64,000 nucleotides of DNA from Plectrocnemia conspersa. Its lineage: Eukaryota; Arthropoda; Insecta; Trichoptera; Polycentropodidae. Below, one piece after another: positions 11,599 to 26,500 of the stretch; position 1 is the first letter of the stretch, and every line of letters starts with the position of its first letter. The notes beneath the pieces were generated by a model, which saw only the letters and a list, made by a program, of their open reading frames with translations, did not search any database and was not told the DNA's origin. The position numbers and the translations under genes were made by a program. The DNA is taken from the NCBI GenBank assembly GCA_009617715.1, contig VTFK01000096.1:804981-868980 (forward strand), given 5' to 3'.

Positions 11599-14500
11599 GT
11601 AAGATTAACTTTAATTGCTAAATAACATACGCGAAGACTTCATGAAAAAAAGGGGCAAAATATTTTTTAATTAATTGTAGCTTTTTCTTTCCATTGTAAA
11701 TCATTATTTTAGTGTAGTGAAACTATTATATGGTTTCTAGAGAAAATTTTGACTCATCCCCTTTTACTTCCTGATGTCATTATTTATTACAATATATACT
11801 GCACCTTATAAAGAAGCCTTTTAAGTGAACTACGAAGTTCATTTAAAACTCACTTTATTTTAAAATCAAATATCGATTGATAACCACTTATTACGTTATA
11901 TAATATCATTGTTGCCACTCTGCTCTACATTTGAGAATCTTAGACTTACGTAACGCATTTGTTATAACTTGTAATTAACCACGGTGTTTATCGGCTCGCT
12001 CGATAGTGTCCCCGGAGGACCATCATGTTTAACCAGCTTCTCCCTCGAGCTTTTCGCGAAAATCTTGCAAATATGATGCTGTGTGCCATTAGACGCTAAA
12101 TGCTAGGTGTACCGAGCCCAAATTTGTTGTATATAAAATGCTCACGCGAACTAAACATTGATCCCTGTGCGGCAAAGTGGGTGTGGGTTTGCGACCTTGT
12201 TATTCGGTGGCTAAATTTTTGGCTGATCGAATTTTTTGTAAAAAAAGACTAGAAAAATCCGAACGTCATACTATCAAATCAACCCGTCAGAGGTGACGGA
12301 TTGGGGTGCAGAAATTTAGGACGCGCACGATTTACGGGTTGAGCTGAACCTCGTATTTATTGATCTGATCGACTAATTTTTAGAAATTGCATTTAGTTGT
12401 TGTGGTGAATGAAATAGTAACTTAAAGTATGAAGTACAAATATTGTAACTAAATTACATTTACGAATCATTTTTTGTATAAATTTATTAATGATGGAAAA
12501 TACATGCATTAAAATAAAATACAAAGTTGTTGCTGGTTTATAATAATTTTATAAAATATAAAATAATGCAAATAGTAATAAAAAAAAATACGGAAAAATA
12601 CAAAACAAAATAAAATATATAAATTTTAAAACTACAAAAAATTAAATTTATGCCTCGAATTTTATATTTATACTAAATTTTTTTTGTAGTCACTGATTCT
12701 AGAGATCAGTAGGTTAATATGATCTCGCGTAATATTTTTCGGTATGATTATAACAATATTCTTTAATTGATGGTATTAGAAATTTACTAAAAGGTTTTTT
12801 AATGTTAGTATTGAAACGCGTGTTATATATTATTTTTATTGCTTTATTTTGAATGAATTGGAGTTTAAAAAAAATACATACTAGTGTTACTCCATACAAT
12901 GCAAATCTAATTAATTGTCTATATAGTAAACTTTCATTTGTTTTTTCTGTTAGATATCGGTTTTTGGGCCGCAAAGCTAGCAACCTCATTGGATCTGAAT
13001 TCCGTGATATGTTTAGTGAATTCAAGCTTGAAGCCATATATTTTTGATGCAGTGGTGGAGGCAAAGGGTTGTCTGAGTGTTGTAAAAAATATTGCGTCAG
13101 TTTTTAATTTTACATTTATAAAATAATTGTAATTGCTTTAATATCATCATTGATTTTATTTTAGTTTTGTGTTCTGACCTAAATATCGTTGATATCATAT
13201 GAAGCACTGCTTCAATAAAGAATACTATTTCATTATCATTGACTTAGATTAATAAACTGATTACTTAAACTATCTCCAAGCCCATGCGGTGAGATCTTTT
13301 CCCTTTCGCTTGCTCGCGTGTTAAGTGACAAGAGCGAGTGATAGATAAGAGCGTGCGGCCGCATGCTCTTATCTCTCACCCGCTCTATCTTATGTAAGAA
13401 TTGCCAACAATTTCTTATACGGAAAATAAAAAAATATCAACACCTTTTTTACTATATTAAAAACATCAGTTGTTAAACGTATGTTCATGGCAAAACCTTA
13501 AATTAATTATTTAGTATATTGAAAAAATATTAAAAAAAGAATATATGGTTTTTATTAATAAAAAAATAAGTTGAACAATCAATTTTACATCTTTCCTTTA
13601 TATATTAGATTTTTTTATTATTTCTTAGACGTTAGTATTATTCGGTAGTATAAAAATATAATATTTACGTTATAAAAGAATAGATCATTTTATAGGTTAT
13701 TTATTTTGGGAACTGTATATAATAGATCTTCTCAAATTATTATGATGTAATTTTTTCAACCCTCTTAATTCTGTTGGGGTAGCATTTGTAGTTGGAATAG
13801 GTGGTTGATTTTTTATTTATAACCACTCCCGTTCAATTTTTAAAATTATACTTGATATTGAAGCAATAGCATACATGTACTACCCATGTTTATATCATAA
13901 ATGATAAAAGCATTTAGGAACATACGGTAAAAAATGTTGAAGGTTACTTTTTCCAATATTTTACAGTTTTTCTATAATCAATGTAAGTAAACAGCATTTT
14001 GTCAAATACATATACACCTCTTATGTATGTATTGTAATAAAAATTGCTTTGCATATCGATTAGTGTTTTATACCGGGCGATTAAAAAAATTAAGAGGTTG
14101 ACTAAATTGTTGAAAAATTGGCAATTTCTTTGCTTTTTTAACTTTCGATGAGATTAAAATTTCCGGGTTTGTTTCAAATAGTAGCAATGAAATTATCTTC
14201 GGATTCATATTCCATATTACTATCAGCACTTCTCGCAAAATCTTTTAGCGAATCATCATAATTTTCAAATGTTTCAGTCGTTGAACTCTTGGGTAAATTA
14301 AAAAAAGCGTATATTTTAATTATTATTTCTACCGTTTTAAATTAAAATTGAGGTAAAAATCAGTATATATTAGTAGCTAAATATATTTCTAACCTAAAAC
14401 ATATGTGGCACACGGTAACTGTCAAGAGATACTGCCGTAATATGTTGAAACATGTAACCGCTCAACTCGATCACGATCGCGCTTTTGTCAATTTTGACAT

Positions 14501-17500
14501 GTGTATGGTTAATAAACAAAATTTTGAAAGGTTGCTCTGATAAAACGTAGTTTTGATCTAATTCTTGAGACATCATCATCTTCTGATACTTGGAAATGCA
14601 TAGTAAAAAAGTACATAAATCAGTTGCAATGTTGTCAGTTTCTCTTAAATGTTTCTCATTGATACGTATTCATTCAACAGCACAGGTTTCGCCACCCCAT
14701 TTTACTGTTACTAACCTTCTGTCTTTCACCAAGACGGTGACAAAATTTCTCAATGCGGGAATTCAAGTAGACGTCATATATACAGATTTTGAGAAGGCCT
14801 TCGACAAGTTTGTTATGGGTTATTAATAAAAGAAAACACGATCGCGTCCTCTTTTGATGCATCCGCACTAGTCGGATGGGTGTCACCATCCGCCCCCGCA
14901 ATACGATGACATTGCACATTTATTATCAACTATGAGGATCTGGTCCGATTCCTATAATTAAATTTTAATATTTTTTTTGTGTGTTAGTTTTAATTTTACT
15001 TGTATTAATTTTGTTTTGTATTATAATACGTTTATTTTTATCTATCATGACGTATTGGGGTAACTTGTTAGGGCAAGATGGTCTTAATTTAATTTAATAA
15101 ATATATTCTATAATTCGCTTTACTGTATAAAATTATAAAAATATTAGTTACCTTCAATATTTGAACGTATTATCAGTCTTAAATGAAAAGTAAAGTTTGT
15201 AGTTAAAAATCAATACTTTAATTATAGTGTTTGATATAACAAAGAATCATTTTCTTGTTAGTATGTATTGTTTAGCTCAAGGTTAATAATAATTGTATAT
15301 GTAATAATTTGCCATTATTTTCAAATCACTCTTTTATCATATTATTAAAATAAAAGTAATAATATATGGATTTTATATGTACATATATATCGATTGTTTA
15401 TGTCATGTTAATGGGAATACTTTCAGAAGTACTATTTTTATATATGTATTGTTCAAATGGAATTGATAGAAACATACGTTAGATACTTATGAATACAATT
15501 AATTAAAAAAAATGATCATTAGTAAACTTATTTATCTGCTCATATTTAATTGTAATAAACCGCGTCCGTTTCCGTCGTCGGGCTTTCGATAACATAAAAG
15601 TCCACTATCAAATACATGCAAAAAATTAAACATATGACGTTTTATCTCATGTTTATGCACTAAGGTTTTCTCGCAATCGCCGGAAGGGTCATGGAAAAAT
15701 ATTCTCTATTTATATATAATACATACACGAAAAAAACAGACAAAGCCCACTATCGAATTTGCCTAAACCTCCAAAAATTTTATTTCTAGTCGGCTCCGAA
15801 CTTTCCGAATTTAATGTTAATAATTAAATAAATTATTATAGAACGATTTTTTAAAGCGTCTCAGTTGACGACTTAATTTTTCACGTGTGTGTCTATTAAA
15901 TAAATTAGTTTTTATTACTAATTAGATTTTTTGATCGAATGACTATCAAGGCATTGCGATAATCCCGATCATACATACAAATAATACATTTAACACAGTT
16001 AAAAAAAAAATAACAGATAATAGCAGACACATTAGAGAACTTACGTAATTAATTGACAGGAAATAAAAGCTTAATAACGCATTTGATAAACTAATCAAAT
16101 TGAAATCGCCACAGTTATTTGGTATTTAATACTGATTAGTATTTGTTAACTTCGACAAACTGAGTTGAACGAAGCTGCATAAGACTTAACAAGTGCACAT
16201 TCCTCAGTAAATACAATCTGCACATACAATTCGAGCAGATAAAAAACTGGATCATTAAAGTAGCGATCAATGAAAAAATGAAAATGGTAGTCAATTAGGA
16301 AAGCTATTTGTATTAGGTTTTATTAACATTTAAATGTATATATATAATACATATAAATTCTGGTGCTATGATGATTAACTCGACCTCTTAAGTATATATA
16401 ACAGCTGACAAAATTAACCAAAATTTATGTTAATAAGTAATCTTGAACATGTTTAGCGTTTATTTTTAATCAATTACTTTAAATATATTACGGTTTTAAA
16501 TTGTTTATAAAATTATGAGAAACAATATATAATAGAAAAAAGTACAGACAGCTAGTTTATATAATTAACTAAAACTAGAAAAAACTAATAGTAGAACGTG
16601 TCGTCGTTCTCAAGGTTTGATCAATATATCAAATTGCTTCTTCCCCTTTACGATGTGATGACGTGAAATTTGATATTGAACGCTTCAGTTGTATTTGTAT
16701 CATTGTTTCTATTATAAATATTTTTTTTGCGTTCATTTCGCAATTTTAAGGCTTGCTATTCTTTCTTTCGCTGTAACATTATTTGCTCGTCTCCGTATTG
16801 TGTTATATAAAAAATAAAATTGTATTATTTGGCAATAAAACGCCTTTATGAAGAGTCGCTTTGTGTAACTCTGAAACATTGTACAGTTTGGATTTGACTC
16901 GGGCATACCATATAGTTACATGGCAAGGTTTTCAAAACGCGAGTTATTTACGACTCAAAGTTGACTTCATTCCAAGTACCGAAATAAATTTTGTGCGAAT
17001 TATCCGCATAAAATATATTTATAATATTGTATCACTTCAAGGCAATGTAAATGTATTTATACATATATAGTATTTTAAAATTTTCACTCTTCTTTGCCCT
17101 TCACTCGTGGCGCGGTTTTCCTATAGCAAAGTCCTTGGGAAATCAATGTGTATCGTATGGAGCTTTCGTCATAAGTCGAAGCTCGTTTGGGGGTATTTTG
17201 CGAAAATGGTATTCAGAACGAGCGACTGTAATGAAACGTCTCGTGGGTAATGATTTTATGAAACATGTATGATCGATTTTTATACAAATAACTTCACAGG
17301 CAATTGCGTTTTTTATTATCCTTTGTTTAGGTACGCTATAGTAATTGTTTTGTTATGCCTATAATACAGGAAATAAATAGGAAATGAAACATGTGTTGAT
17401 ATTAATTTTTGTAGTAAAAGCATAAGTGTCTAGCTTTTAGTCTATATTAATGTTATACGTTACAAGTTAAAACGTTTATTTTTTAACAACAATCAAAGTT

Positions 17501-20500
17501 AAAACTTAATATTTTTATGCAATGCTTATGAGAGTTTAACCTTCTTTCGTTATAGCTTACATAAGCATCTAAATTCATGTCAGTTTAATTAGTATTTTTA
17601 TTTAGTAAAAAATATTTATTTATTAAAAGTACAATAAAATACAACAAATAAATCAGATGACAATTTAACGCTATGATATCAATATGCTTTATTGCTTTAT
17701 TGGTTAGATTGAAACTGTTATAAGCAAATAAATAGGTTAAATTAAATTGATTGTTTTTTGAAATGTATTATATTGATTGTGGCGTTGACGCAGGTTTAGT
17801 CAGTATCTTAACGTGTAAATGATAATCTGTTTTTTCGTGATATAAAATTATTTAACAAATGTTTTTAATGTTTTTCACCGCGATAAGTAAAATACTATCA
17901 AAATTAACGATCGAATAAAATTGAAGAGTAGCAATTAATACATATATTTTCCTGTTGACGTCATAACTCTAGATGTAGAGCAAAACTAGTGCTATTTCTA
18001 ATATCAAACAGCTGAACTGATGTTGTTGAACTAGACGTATATACATATTTTATTATTTAGGACTGTATTGTTTATATTGATCTAACCTTGCCAAGTGTTT
18101 TTACTTTAGAAATTTTATTAATTAAATGTCAAGTAATTATTAAACGCACGCTATATACAATGTGGCAGATGTGTATGTACTATACTGATAATTTTATTTA
18201 ATGATCCATCCGAGTTATTTTTAGCCTGTGAGGTGCGCCAAATATCTGATAATAAAATATGGCACATATCGATAACCATATATTGTTCTGCGGGAGCTGG
18301 CGACAGCGTTAACATTTCAACAGAAAATAATCGGACCACGACCGGGAAAATTAAGGTCACACACTTTTCCCGCTGTCATGCGGGAAAATTTGCACGTTTT
18401 CGCGTCTGCGAAAAAACCCGGTTAATAACCTCAATTATACGGTATAGTTAAGTGGGCGGAAGACCGACGGTTAAGTTAATCGATCGCGAGCTGAAAATTA
18501 AGGCCGCGGCATCAATAAGGTTTCGGTTGGAATCGAATTGAAGGAATAATTTCGCCTGCAGTGCAGCAGTGGGTTTAGTACTTTTGTTTTTAAGGGGTGA
18601 AAAAATCATTGTTCGTGACTGAAATAAAAATATAATCACTATTATCAATGTCAAGACTAAAAATAGGTCAATGCTATTCGAAATCGATTATATTTTTCCA
18701 ATCATCAGACATTTCACAAAAAACTGCCGGTTGTCTGGTGGTTAATATCTACTTGTAGGTATTCATTATGTCTGATTGACTTACCCTGTTGGTGCAGATT
18801 TACCCAGTTGTAATGCATTGGTCTTACGCATGTCAGGTTACAATGAAAGATAGATTTTATGTTAAATTAAATATAGATTTAATTTTCTACATAAGCTAAG
18901 CTTTGCTATTATATAAATAATGCATTCTGGTTTTTCGATGTTTATTTTTTTCGAGAGTATTGATAAATATAAAAAATATATGCATTATATAGTATGTGAT
19001 TATAATAATACAGTATATTATTGTAAATATATTTTTGTATGTAAAATATTTATTAAATAATTTTTTGTCATTTTGACTTAGACCGGAGTAGTTTTAAACG
19101 CATTCTTTATTCATTATATTTAACTTTCATTTCATTGTATATTAACGTATTGTAGTAGCACGTCGTTGTTCAGTTTCATAAGTGGTTTTATTGCCACGTA
19201 TTGCAGTAGTAAGTCTTTAATTAATCACACTTGAAATTTTAAATATTTGACAAACGACAGCCAGAATGATTTGTGCAAATGTCACGTTGGTAGGGTTCAC
19301 CATTTAGGAGACAGACATACACATGTATTTTCCGTTTTTTAGTATAGATTAAAACATATTGCTAGGTACATTACTACACATAATCACACATAGCAAGTAT
19401 TCAAAAGACTACTTCGATTGAATACAGAGTAAATTAAGAAACAATTTCAGGTTCCCGCATACCCGAACTGTTGCTATTTTACATTTTTTATGTTTCAAGC
19501 AAAATAAAGATAAAAAATCTCTTTAAATTATTAATTTCACTGATTCACAGACATTCTAATTATTAATGCAGTTCTTAAATTATCAAAGCAAAGAAAAAGT
19601 CGATTAGAGTAATTGATAAAATAGTAAACAATTTTTTGCTATTCAACTAAAAAGCTTCCGAAAAGTATACATATTTTTGAGCATCTGGCACAGACCCATC
19701 CTTTCTTATGCAGCTGTATAATAAAAACAGTGATTGTTAAACATTTAAAAATATTTGTACAAATCTAATTTTTAATATAAAAACGTTCTATGGAAATTTT
19801 TGATTTAAAATTGTTTTAAGAAATTTTAAGAAAAAAAAGCACAGGGCTTTAATCCAGTACATTTTTTACCGTAGAAAATTGCGTTTTATGTTTTTAGAAA
19901 TATCATTTATATATTACATATCTTATTAATAAAATAAATGAAAAATGTTTGCATAAAAAAAATCACTATGTAGATAGTTTATATCCAGTTGTGTTTATGA
20001 TATTTGTCTCTTGAGAAATAGAAAACTGAATACAAATAACAAATATAAGTGTATACAAATATTTAAGAAACTTTGTTATTTTTCTAATATGAGAACACTT
20101 ATTATTCCCAAATAGTACAGATTTCTACTTATATTGAAAATCTGTTTTTGCCAATGCATGTTGTAGAGAGGATTAAATTTAATTATATTTATATAAAAAG
20201 TAATAAAATATGTAATAAGGAATTCTACGTATTTTATTATATTAATATTACATTCCGATTGTTTAATAATAAAACGTATAAGATTTAATATTTATATTTT
20301 AATTAAAAAATATATTTTGCTCCCCTATAAAATTTTCATTTTGCGACAAACGAAATTTTAAAATGGTCTCAAAAATTTATAAATGGACATATGATTGCAT
20401 GACCCTTCTAAAAACATATTGATTATATTTTTAATCTTTTTCGCCAGACGAATAGCGCCATAAATAAATTGGTTCAGTGTATATCGATTTCCCGAGGAAA

Positions 20501-23500
20501 AACAAATTGACAATTTCTGTGCGAGGCTGTGTATTTGCGAATTTTCCCCATTCGCTAACATACTAACTTGGAGAGGTTACATGAGCGATTTGTTTGTTTC
20601 TTTGACCTCAATTGAATGGTGGTGCCAGGTGAAAAGCCAAAATATATTTACACAGACCCGTTTCGATAATATACGCAATGTAAGTAAGTGTCGAGGGTGC
20701 AAATTGATTACGACCACCAAAGAAAATTTAAATCGAATAAAATACTTATACAGCCATTAATTCGAGAATATTTAATATCGAACAGACGCGTACGGTGAGA
20801 TACATTCATTTTCGCTCGCTCGCGTATTAATTGACGAGAGTGAGTGAGAAGAAGTGGGTTTGTGGATCGCATGTAACGCACGCTTTTATCTCTCACTCAC
20901 TCTGGCCTGGACTCATGTATTCCATAATCTTAATGTTGATTTGATTCGGCTAATGGAAATAAAATTAAATTATATAAACTTTTTGCCTAATTGTGGTTCT
21001 TGGTATTTTATAAAATGTTTGTTATAACATTCAAAATAAATTATTAATACTTAAATTTAATAAAGGTATATGAAAACATCAAACACGCAACTATGCATAA
21101 CCGCTGCTTTCACTAAAATGGAAAATATGAACGCGATCCTTTTTAATTAATCATAAATAAATTTATTTGTATTATATCAGAATATTAGGTATTTTGGTTA
21201 AATTTTTCATTTGTAAAGAATTATTTAAAATATATTATAATCAAGTATCAATGAACCTTGTTTGATTTTTTAACAGATTAGCGCAACTTTATTATCAATG
21301 GTTTTGGTTAGTTTTGCATTGATATATTCAATTAAAACTGTACAATTGTATAGTAATTGTCGTCCTTCGTGTTTTCTCAAGGTGTGGTTGCTTTAATCGA
21401 TCGGCAATAAAAGTAGCTTTCAGTTGTTCCATATTCGACGTTTATATGTATATGTTTGTCGGAAAACTGTAGGGGAAAATATCTTTTCCCGTCGCGTTCC
21501 TCTCGCGTTTATTTTTACACTTGTTTTTGACCTTACAGTCGGAAATATTCATATATGTATACGCGCATAAAAGTTATAAATGTCACGCGAATGTGTTTCC
21601 CAGACGGCTGGATACCAACCGAAATATTCGAATCGATAGTTTGAGAAGCGCTGTGGTGGTCGACGAATCGTTATTAGTATGATGCCATGCAGATGGTAGA
21701 CATCGCATTAATTAACCTCATGAATGAAACGCGACCAAACTGAAACAGTGAGGTCGTTATGATTTGTTGTAACGATACATCATGTCGGTTAACAAGCGTG
21801 ATGATATTTTTTATGGCATTTTAAACTTTATTTGATGACTAAAAATTAGCAAATTAATTAAAAGGAATTTATGCCATTTTTGTAATGGAGTTATGTTAAC
21901 TGATCAATAGATATATTAATTTAATATTTCAGAGAAATAATATAGAATAATATTACGTTACGTAAAACATAATTTCACCTGTCCTTATCGATTGAACTAC
22001 TTGCTTTTATGTAAATCTGAAACTTCTTGAAACTCATGCCGTGATTTAGTGTAGCGTTTTGTAAAAAGGTATTGCTACAATATGAAATATGTTTACAATA
22101 AGTTATGTAAATATTATAAAAAAATAACAGAGCAATATATTAAATATTAATTGTTCAATAAATCGATTTGTTTGTGTTAAACTGTTGGATTGATTAATAA
22201 CTCTCTGCAACGAATCCTTTTCTGAAAAAAAAAATATTAAGATTTATCTTATATAAATGCACAAAATTTTATGGAATAAAATTTATTTATTTGTATCTTA
22301 AAATATTTCTCTGTTAAATCGCACCCAATAATATAATATATTCTAGACCAGCAAGCTTACATTTTGTACGTTATGTATTTTAAGACTGAATGAGATAATC
22401 TGTACAGATTTAGCATCTTACGGCACTAGATAATTATAATTTTATGTTTGCTTTTCTAGATAGGTATAGTTATATCATATATTTTACTCATAACTAGGAT
22501 ATAGTTGAAGATTTTGAACCTATTTTGTTCCTGTAAGCAAATTTTATTTATAAGTAATACCGCTTTGTACATATTATATTAAAATATTATTTGGAAGCGT
22601 AAATTTACCCAATGTTTTTCACTATATGTATGACATGATACAATTTCGGATGAGGAATTTCTTAAATTAAGCGTATCAAAGGCCCCATCTCGAGGGTAGT
22701 CAAGAAAAAAATCGTTCCGGCTCGCCCTTATGAAAAGCGCCCTCTCGACATTTCGCTCTCATTATAATATTTTTTTTATTATATCACATAGCCGACCTTG
22801 CCTTTTAAGATAATATTTTAGTGGAACAAAAGGAGCGAAGATCAGGATGCTAAGATAAAAGCTAAGTGTTCGCTAAGAGCACGGAAATACTCTTGAATTT
22901 TTTTGTTAGTTAACAATAACTATATCCTGATAAGTTTCATTAATAAATGATATCATTTGATGTACTTTTTCAATGTATTCATTGAGTCGCGATCTCTATG
23001 GCAATAATTTTAATGATGGTTATCGAAAGATAATGCACAAAATATAAGATCAGTTTTTTTAGTACCACTGATTCTATTGTCTGATTATGTATTGCTAATA
23101 CAGAACTTCCTAACTAATTATTAATATAACCGAAAAACATTTATCTAAATGTATGTACATGTATGTATAATATATACGAAAAATACGTGACCTTATTGCA
23201 AAAGAGGTGACTGGTTACATTATATGATAAGAGAATTCATTTTATTCTCAGCCCGAATTTTTGATTATCTGATATTGGAATAACGTAAGCTAGTGTTGAA
23301 ATGTCTCATAGTTTATTATTAATAATCACTGTTTCATATATCAGTTTTATTTAACAATTCATCAACGTTAATTGAACGTTATTTCGGCCTTAAGATTTTT
23401 TTAGCGTTATCGACTTTTTAGGGTCTTTTTTCTAATTTTGTGGTATTTGCATTATGTACTGATATGAGAAAAGTAAACTATGATAAATATATGTCGGTAA

Positions 23501-26500
23501 AAAGACCGCCACCTTGTATTATATAATAATAGGCTTATCTACACCTATTTATCTTCATCTCATTTTTTTTTATCTAACCATCTTCAAACATTCGTGGTTT
23601 AAAAAATCGTAAATTTTTATTTAGGCAATTTATTATATACAGGCGTTTTACTTTTGGATAAAATATTACAATAGCACTGTGATCAATATTTTTTTTTCAT
23701 AATTTGTTTGATCTTTAAAAAATGCAGAGGTGTATATGGCCATTGACATTTTATAAATTGTAATTTAATTTAAGGTAGGCTTTGAGCTTCAATTGTATTT
23801 ATGGTCGACATTTTCGCTATTCATTCTTTATAAAATTCTAGCATAGTTACTCTTTAGGAGTCTGCTCACAATACTCCAAAATCCTTTTAAATTTTCTAAG
23901 TCACCTCACCTCTCTTTCAGTTTCAAAATTTGCTCAGTTGCACTCTAGAACCTAAATAAATTATAGTAACCTCACCCATGGATATCTCAATCTAATTAAT
24001 CCTGGATCTAATTGCACATAAGTATTTTTTCATGTCGAGTCTATTATTAGGTTTGCTATTTCAATTTGAGTAGTGTTTCATTTATCTGCTCTTTCTAAAA
24101 AACCGTTTTTCGATCTGTATACCATGTATTATAAATATATCAAGATTCTATCAAATAAATCGCAAGGTTTATTTGCGTTAAATATTAATCCCGGGCATCG
24201 ATCGCCAAGTAGAGACGTCTAGTGGTTTATATTATTGATTTATCGTGGTGGTTGTATGCTATTTATTTTTGGCAATTTTCTGTAAGCTTTTCCGATCGAC
24301 CGTCAATTTTCCGACATGCCATTCGGTCGCGCCGGTCCGCCGCTTACATAACGGGAGAAACGTATGAAATGACGCATATTTGCCCCGAAATATCCAGACA
24401 GGGTGTTCCAATTTATGGCTATGCCAAAAAGTCGATAAAACTGCAGTCGTCGTCGGTTGGCACGCTGCCAACTAGGTGCATCGTCTCAGGAAACCCTCGG
24501 ACTGGAAACTGTTCGATAAGCCGACCGGGTGAAGGTCGCTCCGCTGGTGGCTTTTGCAATTTTCAGGCTTATTATATAACGCTAGGGGTTTTTACTTTAC
24601 ACCATTCTGTGCGCAACCTACGTAGGCAGTCGGTGCTGTGTTGAAAAAAACTCAGACCCTTTCATGCCGGCTTTAAATGTCATATTTTCTCAGGCGAGCG
24701 AAAGAGCGACACCAAAAACTTAAATGGTGTCCTATAAAAATGACACACTTTTATAGTATTCTTTAAAAAGTTAAATTTCACTTTTCGTACCTTGTCAATT
24801 TCGATCGAAAAACGCTTTACCGGTCTCTTATATCACATTAGGTTATTAAAAAAATAGTAAATGGGTTATAGAAAAGATTTTTTTGAACAAAATAAAACAT
24901 TTTATTTATACGCTTTTTATTTTACTAACGGTATTATTATTTTTTTTTTCAACAGCCTATTTCTGCCAAACGGTACTCATTTCCACTAAAAAAACTGTTG
25001 GATAACGGCGCGTATGGTGAGATACATTCCCTTTCGCTCGCTCGCGTGTTAAGTGACGAGAGTGAATGGGAAGAAGTGGGCGTAAGGAACGCATGTAAAG
25101 CACGCCCTGATCTCTCACTCACTCTCGTCACTTAACACGCAAGCAAGCGAAAAGGAATGTATCTCACCGTATGTGCCTGGTAATTTTAGTTTTAAAAAAA
25201 ATATTTTTATAATATTATAAACAATTATATGTCCAATAAACAATGTCTTTTGGTATGTTACATATTTGCTTAAAAACGATCAATATCCTAGTTGGTTTTA
25301 TTATTTATTCGCATTATTTTAATATTTATTTTATTATTCTTTAATAAAGATTATTAAAAAAAAAAAAAAAAAGTTTTTTTAGTGAATAATTCAATATATC
25401 GGATTCTTGAGAAAATTATTGTCAGTTATTATGTTTTGTAATCTCAAAAAGGACAATATCGAACTAAGTTTAGGTCAATTTAGTTTCGTGTAACAATACG
25501 ACCGAATACGCATTTTTGAAATTAAAAAAAGGAAGTAACGTAATTACAGCGACTAAAAATATACGTTTGATATACGGTAACGTGTCGTTTTTGGTTCAAC
25601 AAGATTTTCTCTGAGATTTTATTTAAAAAAAATGAGTATTTTCTGAACCTTATTGATACAGATGTCGAACATCTCAAGGGCATAGTGGCTGTAAAGCATG
25701 ACGTTAAATGAATCAAATAGTGTGACATCTTCATAAATTGTGAATGGTGTTACAGTTACAAAATAATTTAAAGGATAGATTGAAAATTGAAAACCATTTT
25801 TTCTGATGTAAATGAATCAAACATGTTATAATGTATCTGTGGGAGTAGAAGTTATACAGTTTCAATAATAAATACACCCATAATTATTTTTTGTAAAAAA
25901 TCAATAATATGTATCAAGACTATTTATTTCAATATTATAAATAGAGTATTAGGTATTTCAGACTTTAGATCAGTACATGCTTCATTTAAATTATTTCTGC
26001 TGACGTAAAGAAACATTACTCTAGTATTCAATTTCAGGCATTAAATAGTTCATAGCTGCACAATATTAACTGAAATATGAATAATTTATATAATTTCGGC
26101 AGTTTGACGTATTTTTCCTTATCATTTTATTTGTTGGCTATTAGTTGTTATGACCATTGTTGTTATAAAACACATAAAAATAAGAAAATACACTTTTCGA
26201 AACAAAAAATGACATAGTTGGATATACATATTATTAAAAAAACTACAATTATTTTCACATCAGCCTAATATTATATTAACGAAGTCCACCATTGTAATAT
26301 AACACAAGTTCTTTATTATATGTATTTTTAGAATAAACCAAATGAGAATCCTTCCAGATCAATAAAGTAATCACATTCTTCAATCAGTACACAATTATTA
26401 TTTTTCCACCTCACATGATCATTATTATTTTGAGTTTCAAAGTCAATATTGATTTTCGAAGCAAATTGTGTGTACTAATAATTATAGATTGGTGAATGAA

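Noticed and set aside
20708..20896. 62-codon minus frame
   Set aside because: Lies across a foldback MITE; no protein similarity.
24949..25131. 60-codon Ser-rich minus frame
   Set aside because: Lies within MITE copy 3; the repeat explains the sequence.
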